64,000 nucleotides of DNA from Zelonia costaricensis. Its lineage: Eukaryota; Euglenozoa; Kinetoplastea; Trypanosomatida; Trypanosomatidae. The stretch lies in the NCBI GenBank assembly GCA_030849075.1, contig JASAOO010003561.1, positions 62,001 through 126,000 on the forward strand, written 5' to 3'. Below the pieces are notes generated by a model. It was not told the DNA's origin. It did no database searches and saw only the letters and a list, made by a program, of their open reading frames with translations. Position 1 is the stretch's first letter; every line of letters begins with the position of its first letter. The position numbers and the translations under genes were made by a program. Positions 1-9,980 of this stretch are shown piece after piece.

Positions 1-2
1 GG

Positions 3-551
3 GTGGCCACTGGCGCGTCGCAGCAGTGCATGCCGCGTGCGATGAAGCTGCTGGAGGAGGAGCTGGCCATCTGTGGCGACGCGGCCATGGTGACGCTGTG
101 GCAGGGGCTGAGCGGCTCGCCGATGCCACAGCTCAGCCCGGCCCCCGTCGACCCCAACGGGCGGGGGCGCACGGCCCACACCCCGAGCACCGCGGCGGAC
201 AGATCCGGCCGCCTCTCCGCGCGCGGCTCGCCGGGGCCACAGCCGTCGCAGCTGGAGGCGCGGGCGGCGCAGCTGCGGGGCGAGATCCAGCGGCTGGACG
301 CCGAACTGACGCGCATGCGGGCTGTCTCGCTGCAGGTTGCTGGGCAGAACAACTCCATCGCCGTGCAGGTGAACGCGCTGCGGGAGCGACTGCAGACAGA
401 GGGGCTGACGATCCTCGGCGGTCTGCAGGGTGGCATGGGGGCCACGACGGACCCAAGCACCGCCGACGTCTCCGCCAGCGACGCCTTCGATGATGCGGGG
501 CGCGCGGCAGCTGCCACCCGCGACGACGGTGGAGATGTGCGCAAGCTTTGA
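3..551 (+). CDS. 3' end of a coiled-coil protein (5' truncated by window edge)
   Basis: The frame is open from the first bases of the window and ends in TGA at 549-551, so this is the C-terminal ~182 residues of a longer protein. The first visible codon is GTG inside the gene, not a start. Residues ~80-135 form a predicted coiled coil with heptad-spaced Leu/Ile/Val (for example QLEARAAQLRGEIQRLDAEL). Before it lies a Pro/Ser/Arg-rich linker, after it an Asp/Ala-rich tail ending in KL. Third-position GC bias matches the neighbouring genes, supporting real coding. No catalytic motif is visible in this fragment and I do not recognise the family; the sequence to the left would be needed. Confidence 0.7.
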   Translation: MATGASQQCMPRAMKLLEEELAICGDAAMVTLWQGLSGSPMPQLSPAPVDPNGRGRTAHTPSTAADRSGRLSARGSPGPQPSQLEARAAQLRGEIQRLDAELTRMRAVSLQVAGQNNSIAVQVNALRERLQTEGLTILGGLQGGMGATTDPSTADVSASDAFDDAGRAAAATRDDGGDVRKL

Positions 552-2356
552 GAGCGAGGCGGGAGGGAAAGGGGGGGGGGTAAGGTGCTGGCCAGCATCT
601 TGTCCCCCCCCCTTTTCCCCTCACCCTGGCTGGCTCGCGGCGAGTCGTGTGTGTTCTCGTTCACTCGAGGTGAGGTGGCGAGCGCGGCAGCTCTGCCAGA
701 GCACCCTTGGCACCACTGTCCCGCCACTGTCCCGCCGACCCCCGCTCTCCCCCCTCCCTCCTTGCTCACTATCAGCACGTTTCTGTTTTTCTGTTTTCGT
801 CTTGTCTTTCCTTGCATGTACATACACGCGGTTTCTCTTCCCCCCCGCACCCTTGCCCTCGTGTTTGTGCGACGCGGCTCTCCTGCTCCAACTCCGTCGT
901 GAGAGGAGTGGCCAAGACGCTTTTGTGTGAGCCTGCAAGGGGCCAGCGCCGCGTCTGCCGAATGCAACAATCAATGAGTGAGCCACCACGCTCGCACGCA
1001 CGCGAATCCTGCCCCCCTTCTCTCCCTCTAGCATACCCCACTCTCAGGCGTAGGAGGCGGGGGGGGACAGGAATAGGGCTCGGGCGTAGACGTGGATGTG
1101 CCTGATGCGTCCACTTGCTCTGCCCCGGACTCTCTCTTCCCCCCTCCTTGACCGGCCGCTCCTCGCCACACGCCGGCGAAGGGAGCAGCGGTGCGGCTCC
1201 TGCCTCGTCCGACCTCCGGCCCCGCTGTCACATGGACTACAGAAGAGAGAACAGCACTCGCAACACGGAGGCAGTGCCTCGTAGGCGGGGGGGGGGCTGG
1301 CAGCGTTGTCTCATCCTCCCTCGACTTGTCTCTCTCCCTTGCCCTTCCTTTCGCCGCTCCCTATGTTGACGCACGCCGCAAATGTGCGCGTGCGCTCGCA
1401 ATCGGTTCCTCATCCCAGCTGTCTCGCTCGGCTCGGTCTCACCCACACAAAGAGGATCAACACAGCGCGATCCACCCGCTCCCCTTTCTCGCACACTCGT
1501 ACACACACGCACACACGCACACACGCACGCACGCGCATCTTCACCCACCCACACACCCCCCGCACACCCCTCGTAGCACGCTGCGTTTCGCCTCATTCGT
1601 TCGCGCTGTTTGCAACTGCGCCCAACCGTGCCAAGCGCGTCACAGAGGTCGAGGGCAGCATCGCAACACCCCCCAGCTGCACCCCCCAGCGCGAAAGTGA
1701 AGTTCCGCCGCCGCCGCCTTCCCCCACTCTCGCGCCTTTGTTAGCGAGGCGCGGCTGTGAGCACCTCCTGAGCTTCTCGCACGCCCCTTCCCGCCCCCCT
1801 TCTCCTTCGCCGTGTAGTGCATAGCGACCTTCTCTTATCCCCCTTGCTCGGCCCTTCCCCGGCCCTCCTCCTCTCTCTCCCCTCCACGTTCGCCTTCGTT
1901 TTCACAGTCCGCGTACCGCGGGTGCCGGACTCACTTGTATCACCCCACGCCTTCACTCTCGCACACACTCACTTTCTCAGTGACTCCGTGTGTGTGTGTG
2001 TGTCTCGGCGCGCTTTTTCCCTCCCCTTCCCTCTGCTTCTCCTGTTGGCCCCGCTTGATCTTCATTTATTGGCAGGCTGAGGTGTCTGCGAACCCCATCC
2101 CTTACCGCACTTTTTTCTTTTTTGCTTCCTCAACTCTCCCTACCTCCCTCCCTCTCGCGTCGCTGGTGAAGCGGGTCGACTGTTTAACTCGACGCGACGC
2201 AGCCCCTGCTGCCGTCGGCCTCTGTGCGTGTGAGTCTCTGTGTGTGTACGCGGCTGTGGTAGTGCAACTCCCTGTGACTTGCACCCCCCTTCTTCAGGAC
2301 CCCTCTCAACACGCACACACACACACACTCCGCACACGAATCTGCAACGACGAGAG
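552..2356. other. Intergenic region / UTRs, no gene seen
   Basis: About 1.8 kb of pyrimidine-rich sequence with several homopolymer C/G runs and CA or TG runs (around 1499-1535 and 1988-2003). Frames open here encode only Ser/Pro/Arg/Leu/His-rich low-complexity peptides. The 3' part carries the best SL acceptor candidates for the HD-domain gene. Confidence 0.6.
2100..2171 (+). promoter_or_regulatory. Candidate trans-splice acceptor for the HD-domain gene
   Basis: A long T/C tract from ~2100 to 2158 is followed by AG at 2170-2171. Other acceptor candidates are AG 2074-2075 and AG 2296-2297. After any of these the first ATG is 2357, which supports that start. The position is inferred from the polypyrimidine-AG rule of trypanosomatids. 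Confidence 0.5.
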
Positions 2357-4426
2357 ATGCCGCCTTCCCTTCGCGCCCGGGCGGGGTCGATGCAGCAGGC
2401 GGACGCCGCAACCATGGTGGAGCCGAAGCGGTCCATGTCGGTGCGTGATATCCTGTACGGTCAGATTGAGTTTCCGCCGGTGATTCGCGTGCTGACGGAC
2501 TCGCCCATTGTGCAGCGGCTGCGTGACTTGAAGCAGCTCGGCAACTCTTTCTACGTGTACCCCGGCGCAACGCACTCCCGCTTCGAGCACTCGCTCGGTG
2601 TGTGCTACCTTGGCATGGAGCTGTACCACAGCATCGTGGAGAACCACCGTGAGGAGTGCCGTAACTTCGGGGTGCCGGAGCTGGAAGACATGCCACGCGA
2701 GGCGGCGCAGAAGGACATGCACTGCATCGGCATCGCCGGGCTCTGCCACGACCTCGGCCACGGCCCGCTCTCCCACCTCTTCGAATCCTACGTGCGTGCC
2801 TCGGCGCCGCTGAGGGCGGATGAACTACGGCGGTGGTCGCACGAGCAGGCCAGCATCATGCTGCTGCGCCGCATGTGGGCAGACAACGAGGTCGAGCTGG
2901 CCGAGCTCGGCTTCAACGCCGCTGACCTGCGCTACGTCGAGCTGCTCATCAACGGCCTCGCACCGGGCAAGCCGTGGCCGCCGGACGTTGGGCGAGGCCG
3001 GTGGGCTCGTTTCACGACAGAGATTATCGCAAACAAGCGCAACGGCCTCGACGTGGACAAGATCGACTACATCCAGCGCGACTCCGTCACCTGCCTCGGC
3101 ACCCCGACCTTTGTGTCGATGCGACGGCTCTTCCAAGGCGCGCGGGTGCTGCTGGTGCAGAACAGCGAGACCACGATTGGGTTTCCAGACAAGCTAGATG
3201 GCGTCATCGAGGAGCTCTTCCTGGCCCGCTCGCACCTTCACCGTATTGTGTACCAGCACCGCGTCACGAAGATCATCGACCTCATGACCCTCGACGCCCT
3301 CCACGCCGCTGGCGACGCACTTGAGGTCAGCGACGGTGGCGACCGTGTGATGCCGCTCCGCTCCTGCGTGCTCGATCCCGACTTCTACGTCCACGCCAGC
3401 GACTGGATTGTGCTGGCAATTCTGCACGGCCGCTACCCCAATGCGGTGGCCTGCAACGACAACAGCAGTGGCGGGGACGGCATCACATGCGTGCGGCCGC
3501 ACGAGAAGTTCGCCGAGGCCCGCCGCATCCTGCAGCGCGTTCAGAGCCGGCACCTCTACACCACGATCGGCTCGTACCGATACAATGATCAGACACTGAT
3601 CGAGGAGGGACGCCGCCATGCCATTGAAGGGTCCAGCCAGGAGGTGAAGCGCGAGGTCATGCTGCAAGAGGTGCGCGCCGACGTGCGCGCCGCGAACGCG
3701 GAAGTGACGGAACGACTGTCGGCATGGGAGCAGGAGCACGGGGGGCTGCCCGCGATTGAAATCCTGCAGGCGGAGATTACGCAGACGGCCGGCGACATGG
3801 ACAAGAAGAAGAACCCCGTCAGCGTCACGTTCTTCTTCAACCCACGCCAGTCCGCGAGCTGCCAGGTGGAGCCGCACCCGTCGTGCAACTCGACCACGAC
3901 GATGTCCACCATCATCGGCCCGGTCTCGTCGCTCGTCGTGGTCTGCCGCATGCCGCTGAGCCCGAACGAGAAGGAGCTGCTGCGCGCTAGCTTTTCGTGT
4001 GCCGCGGAGCGGCTGGGCACCGACAACGCGCGCTCGTACTCCCAAACCCCCGTGAGTCAGCGCGGACGCGGCCTCGACCTCTCGCAGCGCGCGGCGCTGG
4101 GCGAGTCCGCCGCCACGCCGCTGCGCTCCTCCACCGACGGGAACGCGGAGGCGTCTGGCCGCGACGAGTTCCCTGTTGCCAAGCGCATCCGCCTGGACAT
4201 CACGGAGGGGCACGGCAGCGCTGCCCACCCCACCACAGGCACGAGCAGTGGCAGCCTTGACGCCAGCACCTCGCTCTCGAGCCCACCGGTGCCACCGGGC
4301 TTTGGCTGCCAGGGCGTGTCGCCACCTAAGCGGCGGGCGCCCACGAAGGCCGATGACAACAGTGACGACGAAGCGGTGTTGTTCGAGGAGCCGCGCCCGT
4401 CCCAGACGCGCTCGAGCCAGCAGTAG
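2357..4426 (+). CDS. SAMHD1-like HD-domain phosphohydrolase (putative dNTP triphosphohydrolase)
   Basis: 689 residues. The HD metal centre is visible: RFEHSLG (His78), GLCHDLGHGPLSH (His131-Asp132) and, near residue 230, GLDVDKIDYIQRDS, which supplies the final Asp. These match the order and spacing of SAMHD1, which cleaves dNTPs to deoxynucleoside plus triphosphate. The regulatory SAM domain of human SAMHD1 is absent. The HD core runs to about residue 540. The last ~130 residues are Ser/Thr/Pro-rich and likely disordered, with basic patches (AKRIRLD, PPKRRAP) that could be nuclear-localisation signals. SAMHD1-related HD proteins exist in Trypanosoma brucei; length suggests the larger type, but orthology is not proven. 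The start is the first ATG after all plausible acceptors; ATGs at 2390 and 2414 are also in frame. Substrate is inferred from family. Confidence 0.85.
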   Translation: MPPSLRARAGSMQQADAATMVEPKRSMSVRDILYGQIEFPPVIRVLTDSPIVQRLRDLKQLGNSFYVYPGATHSRFEHSLGVCYLGMELYHSIVENHREECRNFGVPELEDMPREAAQKDMHCIGIAGLCHDLGHGPLSHLFESYVRASAPLRADELRRWSHEQASIMLLRRMWADNEVELAELGFNAADLRYVELLINGLAPGKPWPPDVGRGRWARFTTEIIANKRNGLDVDKIDYIQRDSVTCLGTPTFVSMRRLFQGARVLLVQNSETTIGFPDKLDGVIEELFLARSHLHRIVYQHRVTKIIDLMTLDALHAAGDALEVSDGGDRVMPLRSCVLDPDFYVHASDWIVLAILHGRYPNAVACNDNSSGGDGITCVRPHEKFAEARRILQRVQSRHLYTTIGSYRYNDQTLIEEGRRHAIEGSSQEVKREVMLQEVRADVRAANAEVTERLSAWEQEHGGLPAIEILQAEITQTAGDMDKKKNPVSVTFFFNPRQSASCQVEPHPSCNSTTTMSTIIGPVSSLVVVCRMPLSPNEKELLRASFSCAAERLGTDNARSYSQTPVSQRGRGLDLSQRAALGESAATPLRSSTDGNAEASGRDEFPVAKRIRLDITEGHGSAAHPTTGTSSGSLDASTSLSSPPVPPGFGCQGVSPPKRRAPTKADDNSDDEAVLFEEPRPSQTRSSQQ

Positions 4427-5254
4427 TGGCCGCGGCGCCTTCGCCCCCACCTATTCGCACCCCCCGTCGCGATGGTACAGCAACTTCGCGTTTATCTTTC
4501 AAGCACTGTCGTGGCTCGCCTGTGCGTGCGTGTCTTTGAGCTTGGCGCTCCGTAGACTGAGTGAGGAGGAGGAGGCGGGGGAGAGAGCGCTGTCCGCCCC
4601 CCTTCTCCCTCCCCCCCTCGATGCCGCCTCGCACGACGGCGGTGAGGTCCCCTCACCGTTCAGCCCACAACGAGGCGTTAGCAGAAGAGAGCTGCTTAAA
4701 AAAAAAAAAGAGCGTAGACCGCGTTGGCGCGGTTGCGATGCGTGTGGTGGGTTCGCAGAACATACCGTAAGACTGCTGCGCCCGCTCTGCAGCGTGTGAT
4801 CTTGCCAGAGCGCAACGCAGCCACGACGCGGACCTAGCCTACCGCGGTGCTCTTATGCGTCGGTTCTCGCGGCAGCCGTGCTCTCGCCGCGGATGGCGTC
4901 ATCGCCACGACGCGACGGTCACAAACACACACTCTCCCACTTCTTCTGTGGCCTCGGCACCTCCGCCCCTGTCTGTGCCACCATCCCAATTGCAGCAGCG
5001 TGCGACTCTCTTGTCGTCCACGCACCCAGCCGACTCGGCACCCAGCTCGTGAGGGCAGCACCGCCGAACCATACAGCAGGCGGTGCCAATCACTAACTGC
5101 ACTACACGTGCGAGCCGCCTTCCCTTCCACTTTCGGCTTCTCCAAGGCACCAGCTCGCCGTTGGCGCAGGTTTTAGAACCCCCCGCCTCTTTCCGCTTCC
5201 TTTCTAGACACACACACACTCTGCCACGCGCCCCGCCTCGCCAAAACGCTGCTC
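4427..5254. other. Intergenic region / UTRs, no gene seen
   Basis: About 0.8 kb. It contains an A run near 4699-4710 and mixed CT-rich sequence. No frame with coding character is present. The distal part carries the acceptor for the next gene. Confidence 0.6.
5179..5207 (+). promoter_or_regulatory. Trans-splice acceptor for the cNBD protein gene
   Basis: A compact C/T tract (5179-5205) ends in TAG with AG at 5206-5207. It lies 47 bases before the ATG at 5255, with no intervening ATG. One of the clearest acceptors in the window. Confidence 0.7.
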
Positions 5255-8086
5255 ATGTCTGCACCAGCCGTCACACCGAAGCTGCCGAGCGGGCAGCAGA
5301 TGCTCGACGAGCACCTCCCCGTAGCTGTGCAGGAGCAGGTGCGCGCCATCGCAACACAGGTGCTGCAGCGCCTACTCGCCCCCATCGTCCGTCGGCTCCA
5401 CTTCCGGCGCGTGCGGGCCGCGCTCAAGCACCGCCTCCTGGGCACGCACACCTCCTGGGAGGAGGTCGAGGCCGCTGCGCTGGCTGCGCTGCAGCACACC
5501 TCGTATCTTGGCGCCGTGACGCGCGACCTGTACTCTGTCACGGAGACGCACAGCTCCGCCGTGGCTGCCGCGGCAGCGGCGACGGCCGTGCCCGCCATAG
5601 ACGCGGCCACCGGGGCGGAGATTCGGGAGCGGGTGCGTGCGATGCTCAACTCCGGCTACGCGCAGGTGTGCGTGTATCTGCAGGAGGAGCGGCTGGAGTG
5701 GGAGTGGGAGCCGGCGAGCGAGGTGCTCGTGCTGCTTGGCGGCTCCCTCCAGCGGCGCGGCACCGCGGTGGCGCTGGTGAAAGCGGCTGCGTTGAGTGGC
5801 GGCACCGGTGGTGGGGGCAGCGGCTCCACCGGCGGCAGCCGTCGTGGTTCTGCTGCCGCAGGGGGCATCGGCTTCTCGCGCCGCGGCAGTACGGCGCTTG
5901 GTGGCCCGGCCCGGCCCGGCACTGCCCCGCAGCGCGCACCGACAAGCGGGGCGAGCAGTCCGCTGAGCGCCACGATATCGACTTCGCGCCGGCCCTCGTT
6001 GGGCCTCGCCCAGGAGCGGCTTGGCAGCGGCAGCGGCTCCGGCATGGCGGCCGCGACTGGCTCCCCGCTCATGCTCAACAGCGCCGTCCTGCTCGGCCCA
6101 CCGCCGGCGCCGTCGACGGGCGACGTGGATGGTGAGTGGCTGACGGCGCCGCAGGTGCTGGGCGAGCTGGCGTGCCTGGGCAGCTTCCCGTACGGCGCCG
6201 CGCTGACGGTGTCGTCGCCGACGGCGGTGGTCATGCGCATTTCGAAGGCGGCGTACTGCCACGTTGTGAGCGAGTGTGTGGCGCCGGCGGGGCAGCAGCG
6301 GCTGCTGGTGGAGGCGATGCAGCAGCGCGAGCGGCTGCTGCCGTACTTTGCACCGCTGACCCGCTCGCGGATGCAGCTCTGCCCTCTGCTGTCGCGGCTG
6401 CGTCCCGAGCAGCTCGAGCACCTGCGCGACCTCGTTCGGCCGCGCGTGTGTGTCGCTGGCATGGAGTGCGGCGAGCGGCTCAACCCGACGCACATCTTCT
6501 TCATTCGCCGTGGTGTCGTGCAGATGCACCGCGAGACCACCATGGCCGGCAACGATGACTCTGGGAATGCCGCCGCGGCGAGCAGTCGCCATGCGTCCGA
6601 TACACCCTCGCCGCACCCGGCTGCAGAGACGCCGTCAGGTCTGAGCTTCTCGCTGACGCTGCCCAAGAACCGCTCCATCCTCGTGGACGGCCACACGTTT
6701 GGGGAGACGAGCTGCATCTTCGGCGACGCCGTCGGTGACCGTTACACGGCTGTCACGCACGTGGACATGTACCTGCTGCCCTTCCAGGTGCTGATCCAAC
6801 TCATGAAGCAGGAGCCGGAGGTGCAGCACCTTGTGTACAACAGCGCGCAGGAGCTGTCGTACATGCGCGACCGGGAGTGGGCTCACGCGCTCTTCGGGCC
6901 GCAGCTGGTCGGTGCGGAGCTGCCCGGGGTCCACGGTGTCGTCCCGGCGGAGGGAGTCTTGGCGCAGCTCGCCGCACAGGACGGCCACCGCGGCAGCAAG
7001 GTGTTCGGCGATGCTGGCGTCCCGCTGGAGGCGCTGCAGGGCCGCGCGGGTGGGGCGCTGCGCGGCGCGGGTCAGGGCGGCAGCCCAGCGCCCACTCGGC
7101 GTGTGACAATTTTCGAGGAAGGCCCGGCCGCTGCTGCCGGAGGGGGTGCGGCCGCGGCGGACCGCCACGGCGCGCCCGGCTCCTCGCCACTTACCGGCGG
7201 CCGCGTCTCGTCGGCGATGCTGACCGCGATGGAGCAGCTGCCACTCGTCAGCCTCATGCCGAGCGTGGCGGCCGACTTCTACCGCGCCTGCATCTTGCAC
7301 TGGCAGTGCGTGCCGTACATGAAGGGCGACGTGATCGCCACGGCCGGGGAGGAGTGCAACCGCGTGCTCTTCTTCTTCGAGGGCCGCGCGGGCGTGGTGA
7401 TCAACGCGTCGCTGCTGCGGGACGAGATGCAACCTGGCCCGTTTGGCCGCGCTGACATCGCCATGGCGTCTGCCGCCGCGGTGAGCCCTATCCCAGCTGG
7501 CCACGCGGTCGGCTACACCTGCGTGCGGCGCCACCGCTGGACGCGCACCATCATCGCACTGGACGACCTCGTCGAGGTGTGGGAGCTGCGCCGCAACACC
7601 TTCGTGCAGCTGCTGCGGATGCACAACATGGAGCAGGAGATGCAGGCCGCCACCCTCCAGCTGCTGCAGCCCCTGGCCGCGCAGAAGGAGCGGCTCGCGG
7701 TGCTGGACTACCAGCCGCTGCTGCACCCCATGCCGAGCTCGCTGTGGACGGAGCAGGCGGTGCCCAACGTGCACCCGGTGGTGACCACGAGCCAGGCGAG
7801 GCCGTGCTTCCCAGTGTGGCGCGATGGAGACTTTCCGCTTGACCGGCGGCAGTCCCTCGCCGACGCGAACGCGCGCGCCACGAGCGCCAACGGCCGCCGC
7901 GCGACGCTGTCGTCGGTGAACTCCGTCAAGGTGGCCGCGGTGGCCAACGAACGGCAGCGCAGCGGGAGCCGGGCCGAGGACTCGCCGCTGCTGCGCAGTC
8001 GCCGCGCCGGCAGCGTGACGGGCGTGTCGGAGACCGACAGCGGCAACCGCAGCAACTTTTTGGCGCAGCTCACGCTGTCCTCGTGA
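5255..8086 (+). CDS. Protein with cyclic-nucleotide-binding-like domains
   Basis: 943 residues, no membrane span or signal peptide seen. Up to three cNBD-like beta-roll units can be traced. The first is at ~130-345 and is interrupted by a Gly/Ser/Arg-rich insert. The second is at ~360-516 and has a cassette-like segment, HTFGETSCIFGDAVGDRYTA. The third is at ~660-786 (MKGDVIATAGEECNRVLFFF, then a beta-rich part ending WELRRNTF). The second unit keeps the Gly-Glu and the Arg that bind phosphate and ribose in classical cNBDs. The first and third lack a clear Gly-Glu...Arg signature, so they are probably structural. The C-terminal ~130 residues are Ser/Arg-rich. Channel and kinase domains are absent, so this is a stand-alone sensor or scaffold. 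Ligand binding is inferred; in kinetoplastids cNBD proteins may bind ligands other than cAMP. Confidence 0.7.
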   Translation: MSAPAVTPKLPSGQQMLDEHLPVAVQEQVRAIATQVLQRLLAPIVRRLHFRRVRAALKHRLLGTHTSWEEVEAAALAALQHTSYLGAVTRDLYSVTETHSSAVAAAAAATAVPAIDAATGAEIRERVRAMLNSGYAQVCVYLQEERLEWEWEPASEVLVLLGGSLQRRGTAVALVKAAALSGGTGGGGSGSTGGSRRGSAAAGGIGFSRRGSTALGGPARPGTAPQRAPTSGASSPLSATISTSRRPSLGLAQERLGSGSGSGMAAATGSPLMLNSAVLLGPPPAPSTGDVDGEWLTAPQVLGELACLGSFPYGAALTVSSPTAVVMRISKAAYCHVVSECVAPAGQQRLLVEAMQQRERLLPYFAPLTRSRMQLCPLLSRLRPEQLEHLRDLVRPRVCVAGMECGERLNPTHIFFIRRGVVQMHRETTMAGNDDSGNAAAASSRHASDTPSPHPAAETPSGLSFSLTLPKNRSILVDGHTFGETSCIFGDAVGDRYTAVTHVDMYLLPFQVLIQLMKQEPEVQHLVYNSAQELSYMRDREWAHALFGPQLVGAELPGVHGVVPAEGVLAQLAAQDGHRGSKVFGDAGVPLEALQGRAGGALRGAGQGGSPAPTRRVTIFEEGPAAAAGGGAAAADRHGAPGSSPLTGGRVSSAMLTAMEQLPLVSLMPSVAADFYRACILHWQCVPYMKGDVIATAGEECNRVLFFFEGRAGVVINASLLRDEMQPGPFGRADIAMASAAAVSPIPAGHAVGYTCVRRHRWTRTIIALDDLVEVWELRRNTFVQLLRMHNMEQEMQAATLQLLQPLAAQKERLAVLDYQPLLHPMPSSLWTEQAVPNVHPVVTTSQARPCFPVWRDGDFPLDRRQSLADANARATSANGRRATLSSVNSVKVAAVANERQRSGSRAEDSPLLRSRRAGSVTGVSETDSGNRSNFLAQLTLSS

Positions 8087-8092
8087 TGCAGC

Positions 8093-8127
8093 TGTGTGTG
8101 TGTGTGTGCGTGTGTGTGTGTGTGTGG
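8093..8127 (+). repeat. TG microsatellite
   Basis: Interrupted (TG)n run starting 6 bases after the stop codon of the cNBD gene, hence in its 3' UTR. Confidence 0.9.
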
Positions 8128-9340
8128 CTTTGCCAACCGACGCTTTCTCTTTCCCGTCTGTGCTTTACCTAGATGCTTGTTCTTCTTCTTCCTGTAGTGC
8201 CTAGATGCGTGTGCGGGGCAGAATTGCCCGCTTATCTCCCCCCACCCCCCTTGTGGCTGCGTACATCTCCGCTTCGGTTGTTGAGGTTTGAACAGGCTCT
8301 CCGTGGCAGCACGCTGGACTACCTGTGGGTGCGTCTTGCGGCACTAGATGTACGCGAGCGGCGGTTTGCTTGTGCATGAGACTGCGCTCCACTGTTGGGT
8401 TTCTTCTTCACGTGGAAGGTGGTGCGGGGCCCGCTCCGAGACAAGTCTCTGTGAGGCACGAGAGCTTCGGCCCTCCCACCCTCATCCCTGCGTGCGACGG
8501 ACGCAGCACTTCGATAGAAGAAGCAAACCTCTCCTGAGGAAAAAAAAAGAACTGACGACTGGACGTCGAGGCCCGTGCGATTGGCCCAAGCTTCAGCAAC
8601 GTGAGGTTCGCCTCTGCTGCCATCGGTGGCGTGAGCGTGGACGCGGGCCTGTGACCCCCGAGGCACGCCGGTGGCGGCTGCAAGCCTTTTTGTTGTTGTG
8701 GCTGGGGTGGCTGCCATCTCCACGCACAGCCGGCGCTCTGCAATGGAGCGCTGAGCACGAGGAGAGCGAACCGCACCGCCGCGAGGAGAGTCACCAGGCG
8801 GTGCCTTCACCTCCCAGGCGAGAAGCAGCGGGCCTTCTACGTTGCTGCCGGAGCCTGCACCTGCGCTCGCGCCCACCTCTGTCTTCTTCGCACCTTGCCA
8901 CGCTTTCGTTTTCCCGCTTCGGTCGATCGCCTCACAACACACAACACACACACACACGCAGGGTCACATACACACACACATACACATACAGAGCGGCTAC
9001 GAGTATACCGGAGGAGAAGGGCGAGCAAGGTCCCCGGTGTCGATCCCCCAAGTCCTGCAGCCGCTCCGCCGTGTATTCATCCCCCCCCCCCCCTCCACCC
9101 TCCACCCTCCAAGAATAAAAGACCGGCTGAGTTCTCCCAATTGGTGTACCTTGACAGCGACGCGCGCGCCTCGCCTCCTCTCTTTTTCTACGCTCTTCTT
9201 GTTGCTTCTCCGAAGTGCGCCGGCGCTGTTGCCGTGTCCTTGTGTCTCTGCTGCTAACCCCGAATCCCCCCCCCCCCTCGCCTGGCTCCCGTCCAGCAGT
9301 TCACTACGCACCTCCACATCTTTTATCATCACCCACCCAC

Positions 9341-9381
9341 CCACACACACACGCACACACACACGCACACACACACGCACA
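9341..9381 (+). repeat. CA microsatellite
   Basis: (CA)n run interrupted by CG dinucleotides, in the region upstream of the Ser/Arg-rich protein gene. Confidence 0.9.
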
Positions 9382-9640
9382 AACGCGTTGCACCGAGCTT
9401 CGCGGAATTCGAAAAGGCAAAGAACGAAGGAGACACCCACAGCCCAGCTTTAGTCTGCACCACGTCACTGCGGGACTTGCATCCTTCCGCGCCTCTTGTC
9501 TTTTTAGTGCGATTGTGTGTCTGTGTGTGCGCTGGACGTTGTGCATTGCCGCGCTGCTACCAAAATCTGCCGTTGAGCTTGACGCTTCTTGTCCGTCTCT
9601 CCTCCTCTTCCCTACCCTGTGCCGCTCACGTCCTTTGAGT

Positions 9641-9671
9641 CCTCTCCTGTGCTGGTCCTTCTCTTTTTCAG
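9641..9671 (+). promoter_or_regulatory. Candidate trans-splice acceptor for the Ser/Arg-rich protein gene
   Basis: CT tract ending CTCTTTTTCAG, with AG at 9670-9671. Later AGs, for example after CCTTTCC near 9828, are alternatives. The whole 9590-9980 stretch is CT-rich, so the exact site is uncertain. Confidence 0.45.
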
Positions 9672-9980
9672 CTAGCCACCCGCTTTCAACACTCGCAGCG
9701 TGCCTGCCTCCTCCCCCCCACCCACACCGCTTCTAGCTCTTTCTTCCTTTGTGCACATTCTCTGTTCACGACTCGGCGTCCTTTTCGCGCACGTCGCTGC
9801 GCCTGACCTACCCCTGCGCCTTTCCAGGTTCTCATCAACTCGCTAGCCCCCCCCCCCTCTCCCCCACCGTTCTCTGCCCTCCTCTCACTTCTTTGCCCGG
9901 CCTCCACTGCGCTCGACTCGCCACGGTCACCCGCGCTGTGTGTGTGTGCGTGTCCTAATTCCCCCTCCCCCGGGCTGCCC

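Larger units (their letters stand above)
8087..9980. other. Intergenic region / UTRs with microsatellites, no gene seen
   Basis: About 1.9 kb. It starts with a TG run directly after the stop codon, has CA runs around 8937-8998 and 9341-9381, and grades into strongly CT-rich sequence before the next gene. The longest + frame (8348-9118) is Arg/Ser/His-rich with no family resemblance and is not called. Confidence 0.6.

Noticed and set aside
1499..1535. CA-rich runs as possible CRISPR or telomere-like repeats
   Set aside because: They are simple dinucleotide microsatellites without spacers and lack the TTAGGG unit.
2240..2356. N-terminal extension of the HD-domain gene
   Set aside because: Begins at GTG in a TG repeat and translates the UTR; the first ATG after the acceptors is 2357.
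3194..4450. 418-codon open frame on the - strand
   Set aside because: Antisense shadow of the HD-domain gene, whose + frame has clear catalytic motifs.
8348..9118. 256-codon open frame after the cNBD gene
   Set aside because: Arg/Ser/His/Trp-rich, starts without a convincing acceptor and ends in the CA-repeat region; no domain.
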